Of a stretch of 34,382 nucleotides of DNA, positions 17,227 through 23,585 are shown piece after piece. Numbering within the stretch: position 1 is the first letter of the stretch; each line of letters opens with the position of its first letter. Source of the DNA: Betaproteobacteria bacterium (GTDB lineage: Bacteria > Pseudomonadota > Gammaproteobacteria > Burkholderiales > Burkholderiaceae_E); assembly GCA_016868375.1 (NCBI GenBank), contig VGHA01000032.1, positions 1-34,382 on the forward strand, given 5' to 3'. Made by a program: the position numbers and the translations under genes. Under the pieces are notes generated by a model. It saw only the letters and a list, made by a program, of their open reading frames with translations. It ran no database searches and was not told the DNA's origin.

Positions 17227-18282
17227 TCAGGGCAAGATAGGAATCTGCGTCAATCCCATTTCTTCGGGGAGGCCAAACATCAGGTTCATCGCCTGCACTG
17301 CCTGACCCGACGCACCTTTGACCAAATTATCCTCCACCACCAGCACCATCAGCAGATCGCTGTCTGGCGGCCGATGGACGGCGATACGCGCCATGTTCGA
17401 GGCACGCACCGAGCGCGTGTCGGGCGTGGACCCCGCAGGCATCACGTCAACGAACCGCTCTGAAGCAAATCGCGCCTCATACAGCGCCTGCAGATCGGTG
17501 GCCAGGCCTGCGGGTGTCAGCCTTGCATAAATGGTGGAGTGAATGCCACGAATCATGGGAACCAGATGCGGGGTAAACACCAGATTGACCGGACGGCCCG
17601 CGATCGCACACAGCCCCTGACGAATCTCAGGCCAATGCCGATGGCCGCTGACACCGTAGGCTTTGAAGTTATCCGAGGCCTCAGCGAGCAGCGTGTGTAC
17701 CTCGGCCTTGCGGCCCCCCCCCGATACACCTGACTTGCAGTCAGCGATGATGCTCAGGGGATCAACGAGCGGGTCAGCGTGCGCGGTTGAAGGCTCCAGA
17801 ACAGGCATCAGCCCCAGCTGCACCGAGGTCGGATAGCAGCCGGGCATGCCCACCACCCGCGCCGACCGGATGGCCGCTCGATTGACTTCCGGAAGCCCGT
17901 AAACCGCCTCTGCCAGAATGTCAGGACAGCTGTGCGGCATCTTGTACCAGCGCTCGAACTCAGCCGTGTCTCTCAGTCTGAAGTCTGCCGCCAGATCGAT
18001 GAGCCGCACACCCGCTGCCAGCAGTTCGGGCGCCTGCGCCATCGCCACACCGTGCGGGGTTGCAAAGAACACGACGTCGCAGTCGGTGAGAGGCGCCTTC
18101 GCTGGCTCGCTGAATGCAATGGACACATGACCGCGCAGCGACGGAAACATCTCGGCGACCGCCATGCCGTCTTCCTTGCGGGAGGTGATCGCGAGAAGGT
18201 CAACCTGCGGATGCTGCGCAAGCAGTCTGAGCAATTCGACCCCGGTGTATCCGGTGCCGCCAACAATGCCAACCTTGATCAT
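17227..18282 (-). CDS. argC: N-acetyl-gamma-glutamyl-phosphate reductase
   Basis: ArgC reduces N-acetylglutamyl phosphate with NADPH, the third step of arginine synthesis. The 351-residue product begins [21 protein letters not shown], a Rossmann dinucleotide site. It has the catalytic cysteine in [13 protein letters not shown] and the conserved [11 protein letters not shown] and [12 protein letters not shown]. The start at 18282 is chosen because GGGAG lies eight bases upstream. An ATG at 18303 would give a non-family extension. The rplM-rpsI terminator lies just upstream, so argC needs its own promoter or read-through. This is the long ArgC type (about 345 residues) rather than the short form. 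Confidence 0.97.
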   Translation of the reverse strand: MIKVGIVGGTGYTGVELLRLLAQHPQVDLLAITSRKEDGMAVAEMFPSLRGHVSIAFSEPAKAPLTDCDVVFFATPHGVAMAQAPELLAAGVRLIDLAADFRLRDTAEFERWYKMPHSCPDILAEAVYGLPEVNRAAIRSARVVGMPGCYPTSVQLGLMPVLEPSTAHADPLVDPLSIIADCKSGVSGGGRKAEVHTLLAEASDNFKAYGVSGHRHWPEIRQGLCAIAGRPVNLVFTPHLVPMIRGIHSTIYARLTPAGLATDLQALYEARFASERFVDVMPAGSTPDTRSVRASNMARIAVHRPPDSDLLMVLVVEDNLVKGASGQAVQAMNLMFGLPEEMGLTQIPILP

Positions 18283-18339
18283 GTCTGATGCTCCCGAGGG
18301 CAAACTGCGAAGCCGCCTGCACGCGGCCCGCAGCGCACG

Positions 18340-18369
18340 AAAAAAAGCCGCCTTCGCAGAGGCGGCTTT
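18340..18369 (-). terminator. Rho-independent terminator after rpsI
   Basis: On the minus strand AAAGCCGCC, a short CTCTGCGAA-type loop region and GGCGGC form a GC-rich hairpin followed by seven Ts (complement of 18340-18346). It lies 52 bp after the rpsI stop and before the argC start, so it ends the rplM-rpsI transcript. Confidence 0.85.
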
Positions 18370-18420
18370 GTGCGGCAGCGATGAAGTGCCGAACCGGGGC
18401 GCCTCGCGCCCCCACGCGGA

Positions 18421-18813
18421 TCAGCGCTTGGAGAACTGCTTGCGGCGACGCGCCTTGTGCAGACCGACCTTTTTACGCTCAACCTCACGCGCATCGCGCG
18501 TGACCAGACCCGCAGCCGACAGTTGGGGCTTGAGGGCCGCGTCGTAGTCGATGAGTGCCCGGGTGATGCCGTGACGAACCGCACCTGCCTGGCCGGTTTC
18601 GCCGCCACCATGGACGTTGACCTTGACATCGAACAGGCCCATGTTTTGGGTAAGTTCGAGCGGCTGACGAACCACCATGCGGCCGGTTTCGCGAGCGAAG
18701 TACTGGTCAAGCGGACGGCCGTTAACCACCACCTTGCCGGTGCCCCGCTTTAGGAAGACGCGAGCAACGGATGTTTTGCGACGGCCAGTGCCGTAGTAAT
18801 AATCGCCGATCAT
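18421..18813 (-). CDS. rpsI: 30S ribosomal protein S9 (uS9)
   Basis: S9 is a small-subunit head protein whose C-terminal tail reaches the P-site tRNA. The 130-residue product begins [32 protein letters not shown] and ends in the basic tail [11 protein letters not shown], with the invariant final SKR/FSKR. It follows rplM by 2 bp, the universal rplM-rpsI pair, and is followed by a clear intrinsic terminator. Confidence 0.99.
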   Translation of the reverse strand: MIGDYYYGTGRRKTSVARVFLKRGTGKVVVNGRPLDQYFARETGRMVVRQPLELTQNMGLFDVKVNVHGGGETGQAGAVRHGITRALIDYDAALKPQLSAAGLVTRDAREVERKKVGLHKARRRKQFSKR

Positions 18814-18815
18814 CG

Positions 18816-19244
18816 TTAGATCTCCAGGGCCTTCGGTTGCTGGGCAGTGTGCGGATGCGTGCCCTCTGCGTAGACCTTCATTTTCTTGATCATTGCGTAG
18901 CCGAGCGGGCCTTTAGGCAACATGCCCTTCACAGCCTTCTCGAGCGCGCGGCCCGGGAAGCGGCTTTGCATGTTCCCGAAAGACGTTTCGGTGATTCCGC
19001 CCGGGTACCCGCTGTGGCGGAAATAACGCTTGCCTTCAGCTTTGTTGCCGGTAACGCGAATACGCGCTGCGTTGACCACAACAATGAAATCGCCGGTATC
19101 AACGTGCGGGGTAAATTCGGGTTTGTGCTTGCCACGAAGCCGACGCGCAAGTTCGGCAGCAAGACGGCCGAGCACCTTGTCGGTTGCATCAACAACAAAC
19201 CAGTCGCGCTTGACTTCGTGCGGCTTGGCGGAAAAAGTTTTCAT
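18816..19244 (-). CDS. rplM: 50S ribosomal protein L13 (uL13)
   Basis: L13 is an early-assembly protein of the large subunit. The 142-residue length is standard. It begins [29 protein letters not shown] and contains the typical [21 protein letters not shown] and MLPKGPLG. It is the first gene of the rplM-rpsI operon. The upstream 186 bp to the PIN-domain gene must contain its promoter; no convincing -35/-10 pair could be singled out. Confidence 0.99.
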   Translation of the reverse strand: MKTFSAKPHEVKRDWFVVDATDKVLGRLAAELARRLRGKHKPEFTPHVDTGDFIVVVNAARIRVTGNKAEGKRYFRHSGYPGGITETSFGNMQSRFPGRALEKAVKGMLPKGPLGYAMIKKMKVYAEGTHPHTAQQPKALEI

Positions 19245-19430
19245 AAATCTGCTCTGGCAGGGTTCGCCCGCGTCTCTGACACCTGCAGCGTTGAACCACG
19301 CTAAAACCTAGGCGCTTTTCGCGGAAAGCCTTCAAGTATATCAACGTCAGGGGGGCGGCGTCAAAACCAAGGTGTTAGCGCCGCCACCCCGCCAGCCGAC
19401 ATACCCAGGCTTGGCTTCTAGGCGCCCGCC

Positions 19431-19832
19431 ATGCTGATTCTGGATAGCAACACCATCAGCTACTACTTTCGAGGCGATCCGCAGGTCGTCCCAAAGTTGC
19501 AGGCGTTACGGCCGGTCGATCTGGGCGTCCCGGCAGTGGTTGAGTACGAGCTGCGATACGCCCTGTTGCGCTTGCCCCCAGCAGCCGCGGCGCCCCGCCT
19601 GGCAGCCCTTGAGCAGTTCCTGAGACCTGTCTCGATATTGCCGTTCGATCGTCAGTGCGCAGCGCAGGCTGCCCAGTTGCGCGTCGCGTTGGAGTCAGCG
19701 GGAACACCCATCGGTGCTCACGACACCATGATCGCTGCCACCGCGTTGCGCCACCAGGCAACCTTGGTTACCCGCAACGTCCGAGAATTTGCACAGGTGC
19801 CCGCGCTTCAGTGGGTGAACTGGCACGGGTGA
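19431..19832 (+). CDS. PIN-domain ribonuclease, VapC-like toxin, orphan
   Basis: This is a 133-residue PIN domain. The acidic metal ligands are visible: Asp5 in MLILDSNTISYYF, Glu40 in VVEYELRYALL, Asp98 in IGAHDTMIAATAL, and the C-terminal LVTRNVREFAQV. VapC toxins of type II toxin-antitoxin pairs cut tRNA or rRNA with these residues. No antitoxin frame precedes or follows it: the 186 bp upstream hold the divergent rplM leader, and the 441 bp downstream hold no plausible antitoxin. It is therefore an orphan toxin-like gene, or a non-toxic PIN nuclease. It is inserted between rplM and the OsmC gene. There is no obvious ribosome site before the ATG. Confidence 0.85.
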   Translation: MLILDSNTISYYFRGDPQVVPKLQALRPVDLGVPAVVEYELRYALLRLPPAAAAPRLAALEQFLRPVSILPFDRQCAAQAAQLRVALESAGTPIGAHDTMIAATALRHQATLVTRNVREFAQVPALQWVNWHG

Positions 19833-19844
19833 CGCCGCACAGGC

Positions 19845-19875
19845 AAAAAAAACCCGACCCTTTGGGGGCCGGGTT
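19845..19875 (-). terminator. Rho-independent terminator of the candidate small RNA
   Basis: On the minus strand AACCCGGCCC and GGGTCGGGTT form a 10-bp stem (one G-U pair) around the 5-base loop CCAAA, followed directly by six more Ts. No minus-strand protein gene lies just upstream, which is why an RNA gene is inferred. On the plus strand the hairpin has no T-run, so it is oriented away from the PIN gene. Confidence 0.85.
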
Positions 19876-19934
19876 GAATCCACCTTTTGGAGGAGGGTGG
19901 AGGAGACATCGAGAGATCGGATAACCGATCAACG
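19845..19934 (-). ncRNA. Candidate small RNA with anti-Shine-Dalgarno loop
   Basis: Read on the minus strand, the region forms three consecutive hairpins. Hairpin 1 is GATCGG-TTAT-CCGATC (19915-19930). Hairpin 2 is TCCACC-CTCCTCCAAAA-GGTGGA (19879-19901), exposing CUCCUCC in an 11-base loop. Hairpin 3 is a 10-bp terminator stem with a run of Ts (19845-19875). A second CUCCUCC lies just 5' of hairpin 2 and partly in its stem. A plausible promoter is at 19941-19970, putting the 5' end near 19934, so the RNA would be about 90 nt. CCUCC-loop RNAs usually pair with ribosome sites or resemble 16S anti-SD; toxic and regulatory RNAs of this style are known in betaproteobacteria. Promoter and exact 5' end are inference; the hairpins are seen directly. 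Confidence 0.68.
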
Positions 19935-19940
19935 GAACAG

Positions 19941-19970
19941 AGTTTACGCGAAACGCGTTGTGCAACGCAA
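19941..19970 (-). promoter_or_regulatory. Putative promoter of the candidate small RNA
   Basis: On the minus strand TTGCGT (complement of 19965-19970) and TAAACT (complement of 19941-19946) are separated by 18 bases. Both are partial matches to sigma70 boxes. The palindrome at 19955-19968 lies across the spacer and -35. A TTGACA further upstream (about 19980) has no good partner. Confidence 0.4.
19955..19968. repeat. Perfect palindrome GCGTTG-TG-CAACGC
   Basis: The two 6-base arms are exact inverted repeats with a 2-base spacer. The site overlaps the spacer/-35 of the putative small-RNA promoter, so it could be an operator. Its core GTTG-N2-CAAC recurs upstream of the porin gene. Confidence 0.5.
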
Positions 19971-20019
19971 GAGCGGCCATTGTCAAAATGGTGATATCCG
20001 ACACACCCACACAAAGGCC

Positions 20020-20035
20020 GTTGCAGAACTGCAAC
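20020..20035. repeat. Perfect palindrome GTTGCAG-AA-CTGCAAC
   Basis: The two 7-base arms are exact inverted repeats with a 2-base spacer. It lies between the FNR-like site and the candidate small-RNA promoter. An operator role is possible; no T-run follows, so it is not a terminator. Confidence 0.5.
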
Positions 20036-20051
20036 AAAACTCTATAACTTC

Positions 20052-20065
20052 ATGATTTTTATCAA
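20052..20065. promoter_or_regulatory. FNR/Anr-like binding site
   Basis: ATGAT-TTTT-ATCAA matches the palindromic consensus TTGAT-N4-ATCAA at nine of ten defined bases. FNR-type regulators sense oxygen through an Fe-S cluster. It lies about 215 bp upstream of the OsmC gene and about 95 bp upstream of the putative small-RNA promoter. Which transcript it would serve is not clear. Confidence 0.45.
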
Positions 20066-20273
20066 AGCGAAGCCGTGAGTTCGGGGGATTCGTTGCCATT
20101 TTGCGGCCCAAACCCCCAAAGAGATTTAGGCCTGACAGCGTAGTTTCCGGCAAATATTGCGCAGCGCAACATCGAGCAGGCAAGCCGCCCAAGGGTCGGC
20201 TGGCCCGTGAATCGGCGTAAAGTCATTCCCGTCGCCCTGCTTCGGGCCCAACCCCACCAAACGGAGCAAAGTG

Positions 20274-20696
20274 ATGAAGACAAGCGTCAGTTGGACCGGC
20301 CCCGGCGGCATGAGTTTTGTGGCCGAAACGGGTAGCGGGCATGCTGTGCTCATGGATGGCGCCGTCGAAGGTGGCGGCCGCAACCTGGCGCCTCGTCCCA
20401 TGGAAATGGTGCTGCTCGGCACCGGCGGCTGCACGGCCTACGACGTGGTCGCCATCCTGAAAAAAAGCGGCCTTGACGTGCGCGGCTGCGAAGTGCGTCT
20501 GGAAGCAGTCAGGGCCGAAACAGACCCCAAGGTGTTCACCCGTATCCACTTCCATTTTGTGGTGAGCGGCAAGGGCGTAAAAACCAATATTGTTGAGCGA
20601 GCCATCAAGCTGTCACACGACAAATACTGCTCAGCCTCGGCCATGCTGGCGCATACCGCTGAGATCAGCACCAGTTGGGAAGTGATCGAAGACTAG
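20274..20696 (+). CDS. OsmC family protein
   Basis: This 140-residue OsmC-family protein is a small cytoplasmic dimer type related to thiol-dependent peroxide reductases. The two conserved cysteines are present: Cys53 in LLGTGGCTAYDVV and Cys119 in HDKYCSASAML. The preceding motif is RPMEMVLLG. It is closer to the YhfA/OsmC-like group than to Ohr, so organic peroxide reduction is possible but unproven. ATG 20274 is chosen over the in-frame GTG one codon earlier because ACGGAG is about eight bases upstream. It is convergent with coq7, 27 bp away, and preceded by the non-coding region containing the FNR-like site. Confidence 0.92.
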   Translation: MKTSVSWTGPGGMSFVAETGSGHAVLMDGAVEGGGRNLAPRPMEMVLLGTGGCTAYDVVAILKKSGLDVRGCEVRLEAVRAETDPKVFTRIHFHFVVSGKGVKTNIVERAIKLSHDKYCSASAMLAHTAEISTSWEVIED

Positions 20697-20723
20697 CCCG
20701 TCGCTCGAAACGCGCAGGCAGGC

Positions 20724-21371
20724 TCAGATCCGATGCGCCACCGCCGTCATGACCTTCGCGGTGACGCGCATGCCCTGCCGCACGACTGTTGGCAACTCGG
20801 CACCGCCCAGGTCGCGGGCGCGGCGGGCATGAGTCATTTCATCGCGTTGCATGGCCTCCACAATTTGCCTGGACCGCGAATCAGCCGGCGGAAGCTGCTC
20901 CAGATGTGAGCCCAGGTGGGCTTCCACCTGACGTTCGGTCTCCGCCATAAACCCGAGGCTCCAGCGATCGCCGGCCCGGCCCGCAGCCAGCCCCATCGCA
21001 AGCGACCCCGCATACCAAAGTGGATTCAAAAGCGACGGCGAGGCGCCCAGTTCGTCCAGTCGCACCCGCGTCCAGGCCAGGTGATCCAACTCTTCGCGCG
21101 CGGCATGCAGAAACGCTTCCCGCAGACGCGGGTCTGACGCACTGGCTGCCTGGCCTTCATAGAGCGCCTGCGCGCAGATTTCACCCACATGGTTCACGCG
21201 CATCAACGCGCCCGAAAGCCGTCGCTCGGATTCATTGAGCTCGACCTCATGCGCCGGCGAGGCGCCGGGCGTAGGCCGACCCGCAGGCACTGAGTCAGTA
21301 AGCGTGGCAAGCGCGCGACACGCCCCTGAGAGAAGGCTGTCCAGCACTGAAAAGCGGCGAAGCGAGTCCAT
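20724..21371 (-). CDS. coq7: 2-polyprenyl-3-methyl-6-methoxy-1,4-benzoquinone monooxygenase Coq7
   Basis: Coq7 is a di-iron hydroxylase that adds the 5-hydroxyl in late ubiquinone synthesis at the inner membrane. The 215-residue product has the two ferritin-like metal half-sites: E...EICAQALYEGQ with EELDHLAW (ExxH), then ETERQVEAHL with RDEMTHARRA (ExxH). The N-terminal 45 residues are variable, and the core starts at LNESERRLSGALMRVNHVGE. It supports aerobic respiration with ubiquinone, the normal betaproteobacterial quinone. It is transcribed away from the porin gene. No operon partner is adjacent. Confidence 0.96.
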   Translation of the reverse strand: MDSLRRFSVLDSLLSGACRALATLTDSVPAGRPTPGASPAHEVELNESERRLSGALMRVNHVGEICAQALYEGQAASASDPRLREAFLHAAREELDHLAWTRVRLDELGASPSLLNPLWYAGSLAMGLAAGRAGDRWSLGFMAETERQVEAHLGSHLEQLPPADSRSRQIVEAMQRDEMTHARRARDLGGAELPTVVRQGMRVTAKVMTAVAHRI

Positions 21372-21665
21372 AGTGCAAAGTTTCCGTTAGCCCGGGCGTA
21401 CCAGCCCACTGTACACAACGCATCGCGCTATTAAACCACCCCACTGCAGCGGGTCAAGCGGAAACCTCTGCGGGCGGTGCCGCCGCAAGGTGTTGCACAA
21501 CCGCAACGCCCGTACCCTTAAACAGCTGCTTTTCTTTGCGCCCCCCGCCGGGCTCTGTTCAAATACCAAATAACTTCCCGTCAGGAGGTTGGCACGGGTG
21601 CCGTCGGTTCAAGCCAGCGTCCCCGAGGTCTAAAAAGACGTGTACAACTCTTCAAGAGGCATGCA
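21372..21665. other. Intergenic control region between coq7 and the porin gene
   Basis: This 294-bp stretch must carry divergent promoters for coq7 and the porin. Visible elements are a GTTGCACAAC inverted repeat at 21492-21501, a CCCGT/ACGGG hairpin at 21577-21598 with AGGAGG in its loop, and a ribosome site AAGAGG six bases before the porin ATG. No RNA gene or protein gene was recognised. Exact promoters could not be assigned. Confidence 0.6.
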
Positions 21666-22868
21666 ATGAAAAAATCACTTATCGCGCTGGCAGTGCTCGG
21701 CACTTCCTTCGCAGCGTCCGCCCAAGTGACCCTGAGTGGTCGTGGGGTACTAGAAGTCGGTCAATGGCAGGCCACCGGCGCCACCGCCGGCCCAGCAGCA
21801 GATTTTCGTGCTCGTACCCGCGTGGTCGACGTCGGCTCGCGCGTCGCCCTCAGCGTCAACGAAGATCTGGGCGGCGGTCTGCGTGCCTTCGTGATGTGCG
21901 AAACCGGCATCAACATCGATAACGGGAGCTCCACCGGCCAGGCCAACACCAACAACGCCAACACCACCTCCTGGTGCTCGCGCGAAGGTCACGTCGGCAT
22001 CGGTAACCGTACCGTCGAAATCCGTGGTGGCCGCCAAAACGTGTGGTGGACCCAGGGCCCGCTCAACGTCATCGGTGCCCGTTGGAGCGCTGGAGATGCG
22101 ATCACCGACCTGTTGACCGGGGGTGTTGGGCAATACACCGTCCGCGGTGAAAACATGATCCTGCTCCAGGCTGGCCCTGGCACTGGCGCGTTCGCAGGTT
22201 CGCAAGCGTACATGGGCTTCATGGGCGCCAGCGGGCACCTCAACCCCGCATCGCCCATCGGCGCCGGTCAGGACAACGGCGAGGCCGTTGGTCCGAACAA
22301 CAGCGCGAAGGGAAAATATCAGGGCTTAAAGGTTGCCTATTCGCAGGGCGCGCTGATGGGTTCGTTTGACATGCAAACGTCGGACACTGGCATTCAGACC
22401 CCCGCTACCGCCGTGACAGGCTCCAGAACTGAGCGCTCCGCCTGGAAACTCGGCGCAGGTTATCGCTTTTCTGGCACCAAGTCCCCAAACACGATCTCGA
22501 TTCAGTATGTCGAGCGTGAGCGTACCGTTACGACAGCCGCTGGGGCAGCCACCAAGGGCGAAGAGAACGTGGTCGCCCTGGTTGGTCTCTACCGATTGAA
22601 GGGCGGCTGGCAGCTGAACGGTTCCTACGGCCGTGCATCGGATCGTAAGGACAACAACGTTACTGTTGCCAATTCGGGCGCCACGTCCTACGGCCTCGGC
22701 GTCGTCAAGGTTCTCAGCAACCGTACGCATGCTCAGTTTCAATATCGCGTCGTCGAGAACAAGGCAGCCGGTGGCTACGGTCTGAACGGCGGTAATTACT
22801 CAGGTGGCGCTGCAGCAGCTGGCGCCGACAGCAGGGCCTGGGGCCTTGGCGTCACACATCTGTTCTGA
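21666..22868 (+). CDS. Outer-membrane porin (Gram-negative porin family 4, OmpC-like)
   Basis: This is a 400-residue outer-membrane beta-barrel porin that passively admits small hydrophilic solutes as a trimer. The N-terminus MKKSLIALAVLGTSFAASA is a signal peptide, with cleavage expected after Ala19. The mature protein starts QVTLSGRGVLEVG, and alternating beta-strand segments follow. The last residues GLGVTHLF end in Phe, the outer-membrane assembly signal. Motifs such as SRVALSVNEDLGGGLRAFVMCETG and WCSREGHVGIG are typical of Burkholderiales porins. The upstream leader is over 100 bp and structured, so post-transcriptional control by small RNA is plausible. A strong terminator follows, so the gene is monocistronic. 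Confidence 0.95.
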   Translation: MKKSLIALAVLGTSFAASAQVTLSGRGVLEVGQWQATGATAGPAADFRARTRVVDVGSRVALSVNEDLGGGLRAFVMCETGINIDNGSSTGQANTNNANTTSWCSREGHVGIGNRTVEIRGGRQNVWWTQGPLNVIGARWSAGDAITDLLTGGVGQYTVRGENMILLQAGPGTGAFAGSQAYMGFMGASGHLNPASPIGAGQDNGEAVGPNNSAKGKYQGLKVAYSQGALMGSFDMQTSDTGIQTPATAVTGSRTERSAWKLGAGYRFSGTKSPNTISIQYVERERTVTTAAGAATKGEENVVALVGLYRLKGGWQLNGSYGRASDRKDNNVTVANSGATSYGLGVVKVLSNRTHAQFQYRVVENKAAGGYGLNGGNYSGGAAAAGADSRAWGLGVTHLF

Positions 22869-22902
22869 TCGACTTCAGCGTAAACTGAGTCTCGCTTGAA
22901 CG

Positions 22903-22933
22903 AAGCCGCCCTGTTCGCAGGGCGGCTTTTTTT
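22903..22933 (+). terminator. Rho-independent terminator after the porin gene
   Basis: AAGCCGCCCTG and CAGGGCGGCTT form an 11-bp stem with the stable TTCG tetraloop (22914-22917), followed by further Ts to 22933. It lies 34 bp after the porin stop. Confidence 0.93.
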
Positions 22934-22968
22934 CGCCCGCGACATCCGTTCGGGCCCACAAGACCTTC

Positions 22969-22989
22969 AAGTCTGAATCATTCAGGCTT
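22969..22989. promoter_or_regulatory. Palindromic operator upstream of the MarR gene
   Basis: AAGTCTGAAT-C-ATTCAGGCTT is an inverted repeat with nine of ten matching positions per arm. Its right end is 13 bp before the MarR start. TTCAAG and TTAAAC, 16 bases apart, could be -35 and -10 elements, with the palindrome filling the spacer. MarR proteins bind such 16-20 bp palindromes, so autorepression is the natural reading, inferred from position. Confidence 0.6.
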
Positions 22990-23002
22990 AAACTTTCCCG
23001 CG

Positions 23003-23584
23003 ATGATGAACAAGCGGGAAGACACCAGGGCGCTCTCGGCGCCGCTGGACCAGGAAAGCCGGGTGGTGGCGCGCGACCATACCGCGCTCAAGCTCTGGCT
23101 TCGTCTGCTGACCTGTACCACGCTCATTGAGGCCTCGGTCAGCCAGCGTCTTCGGCGCGGCTTCGGCTCCACCCTGCCCCGCTTCGATCTGCTTGCCCAG
23201 CTTGACCGCGCCCCGATGGGCTTGCGCATGAGCGAGCTGTCTCGCCGGCTCATGGTGACGGGCGGCAATATCACCGGGATCGCGGACCAGCTTGAGCATG
23301 AAGGCCTGCTGGTGAGAGAGGCCGTGCCCGGCGATCGCCGCGCAATCCGCCTCAAGCTCACGCCTGAGGGAAAAGCGCAATTCGCCGACATGGCAACAGA
23401 ACATGAAACCTGGGTCGTGGCATTGCTGTCCTCGCTTAGCCAGTCGGAGCAACGGTCGCTTCGAGACTTGCTCGGCAAACTGAAAGCAGGTCTGCACGCA
23501 GAGGGCGCGTCTACTGGCGCCGCCACAGCTTCAACGCACGCCGCGCCCTCACCTGATTCCCGTCCGAACCGTTCCGGAGACTGA
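23003..23584 (+). CDS. MarR family transcriptional regulator
   Basis: This is a 193-residue winged-helix regulator. The core runs from about residue 30 (LKLWLRLLTCTTLIEASVSQRLRRGFG) through LPRFDLLAQLDRAP and the recognition helix region MSELSRRLMVTGGNITGIADQLEHEGLL. The wing VREAVPGDRRAIRLKLTPEGK follows. The last 30 residues (GASTGAATAST...) look disordered. One base separates its stop from the ATG of the CoA ligase, so the two form an operon; aromatic acyl-CoA ligases are often controlled by MarR proteins that sense the CoA ester. A near-perfect palindrome is just upstream. There is no ribosome site before ATG 23003, and the transcript may be almost leaderless. Confidence 0.92.
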   Translation: MMNKREDTRALSAPLDQESRVVARDHTALKLWLRLLTCTTLIEASVSQRLRRGFGSTLPRFDLLAQLDRAPMGLRMSELSRRLMVTGGNITGIADQLEHEGLLVREAVPGDRRAIRLKLTPEGKAQFADMATEHETWVVALLSSLSQSEQRSLRDLLGKLKAGLHAEGASTGAATASTHAAPSPDSRPNRSGD

Positions 23585-23585
23585 C

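Larger units (their letters stand above)
19833..20273. other. 441-bp intergenic region with RNA and operator-like elements
   Basis: No protein-coding gene is supported here. The stretch holds a candidate small RNA with its promoter and terminator on the minus strand, an FNR-like site, and two perfect palindromes (listed separately). The last 200 bp before the OsmC gene show no further recognisable element except an ordinary ribosome site, ACGGAG, about eight bases before ATG 20274. Short minus-strand frames across the region lack family features and cut through the hairpins. Confidence 0.7.

Noticed and set aside
20034-20046. TATAGA on the minus strand as -10 of a longer small RNA under the FNR-like site
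   Set aside because: No -35 at a suitable distance was found, so the shorter RNA from about 19934 is preferred.
19768-20283. Overlapping minus-strand frames of 60-90 codons in the 441-bp gap
   Set aside because: They show no family motifs, poor codon periodicity and pass through the hairpins and T-run of the candidate small RNA.
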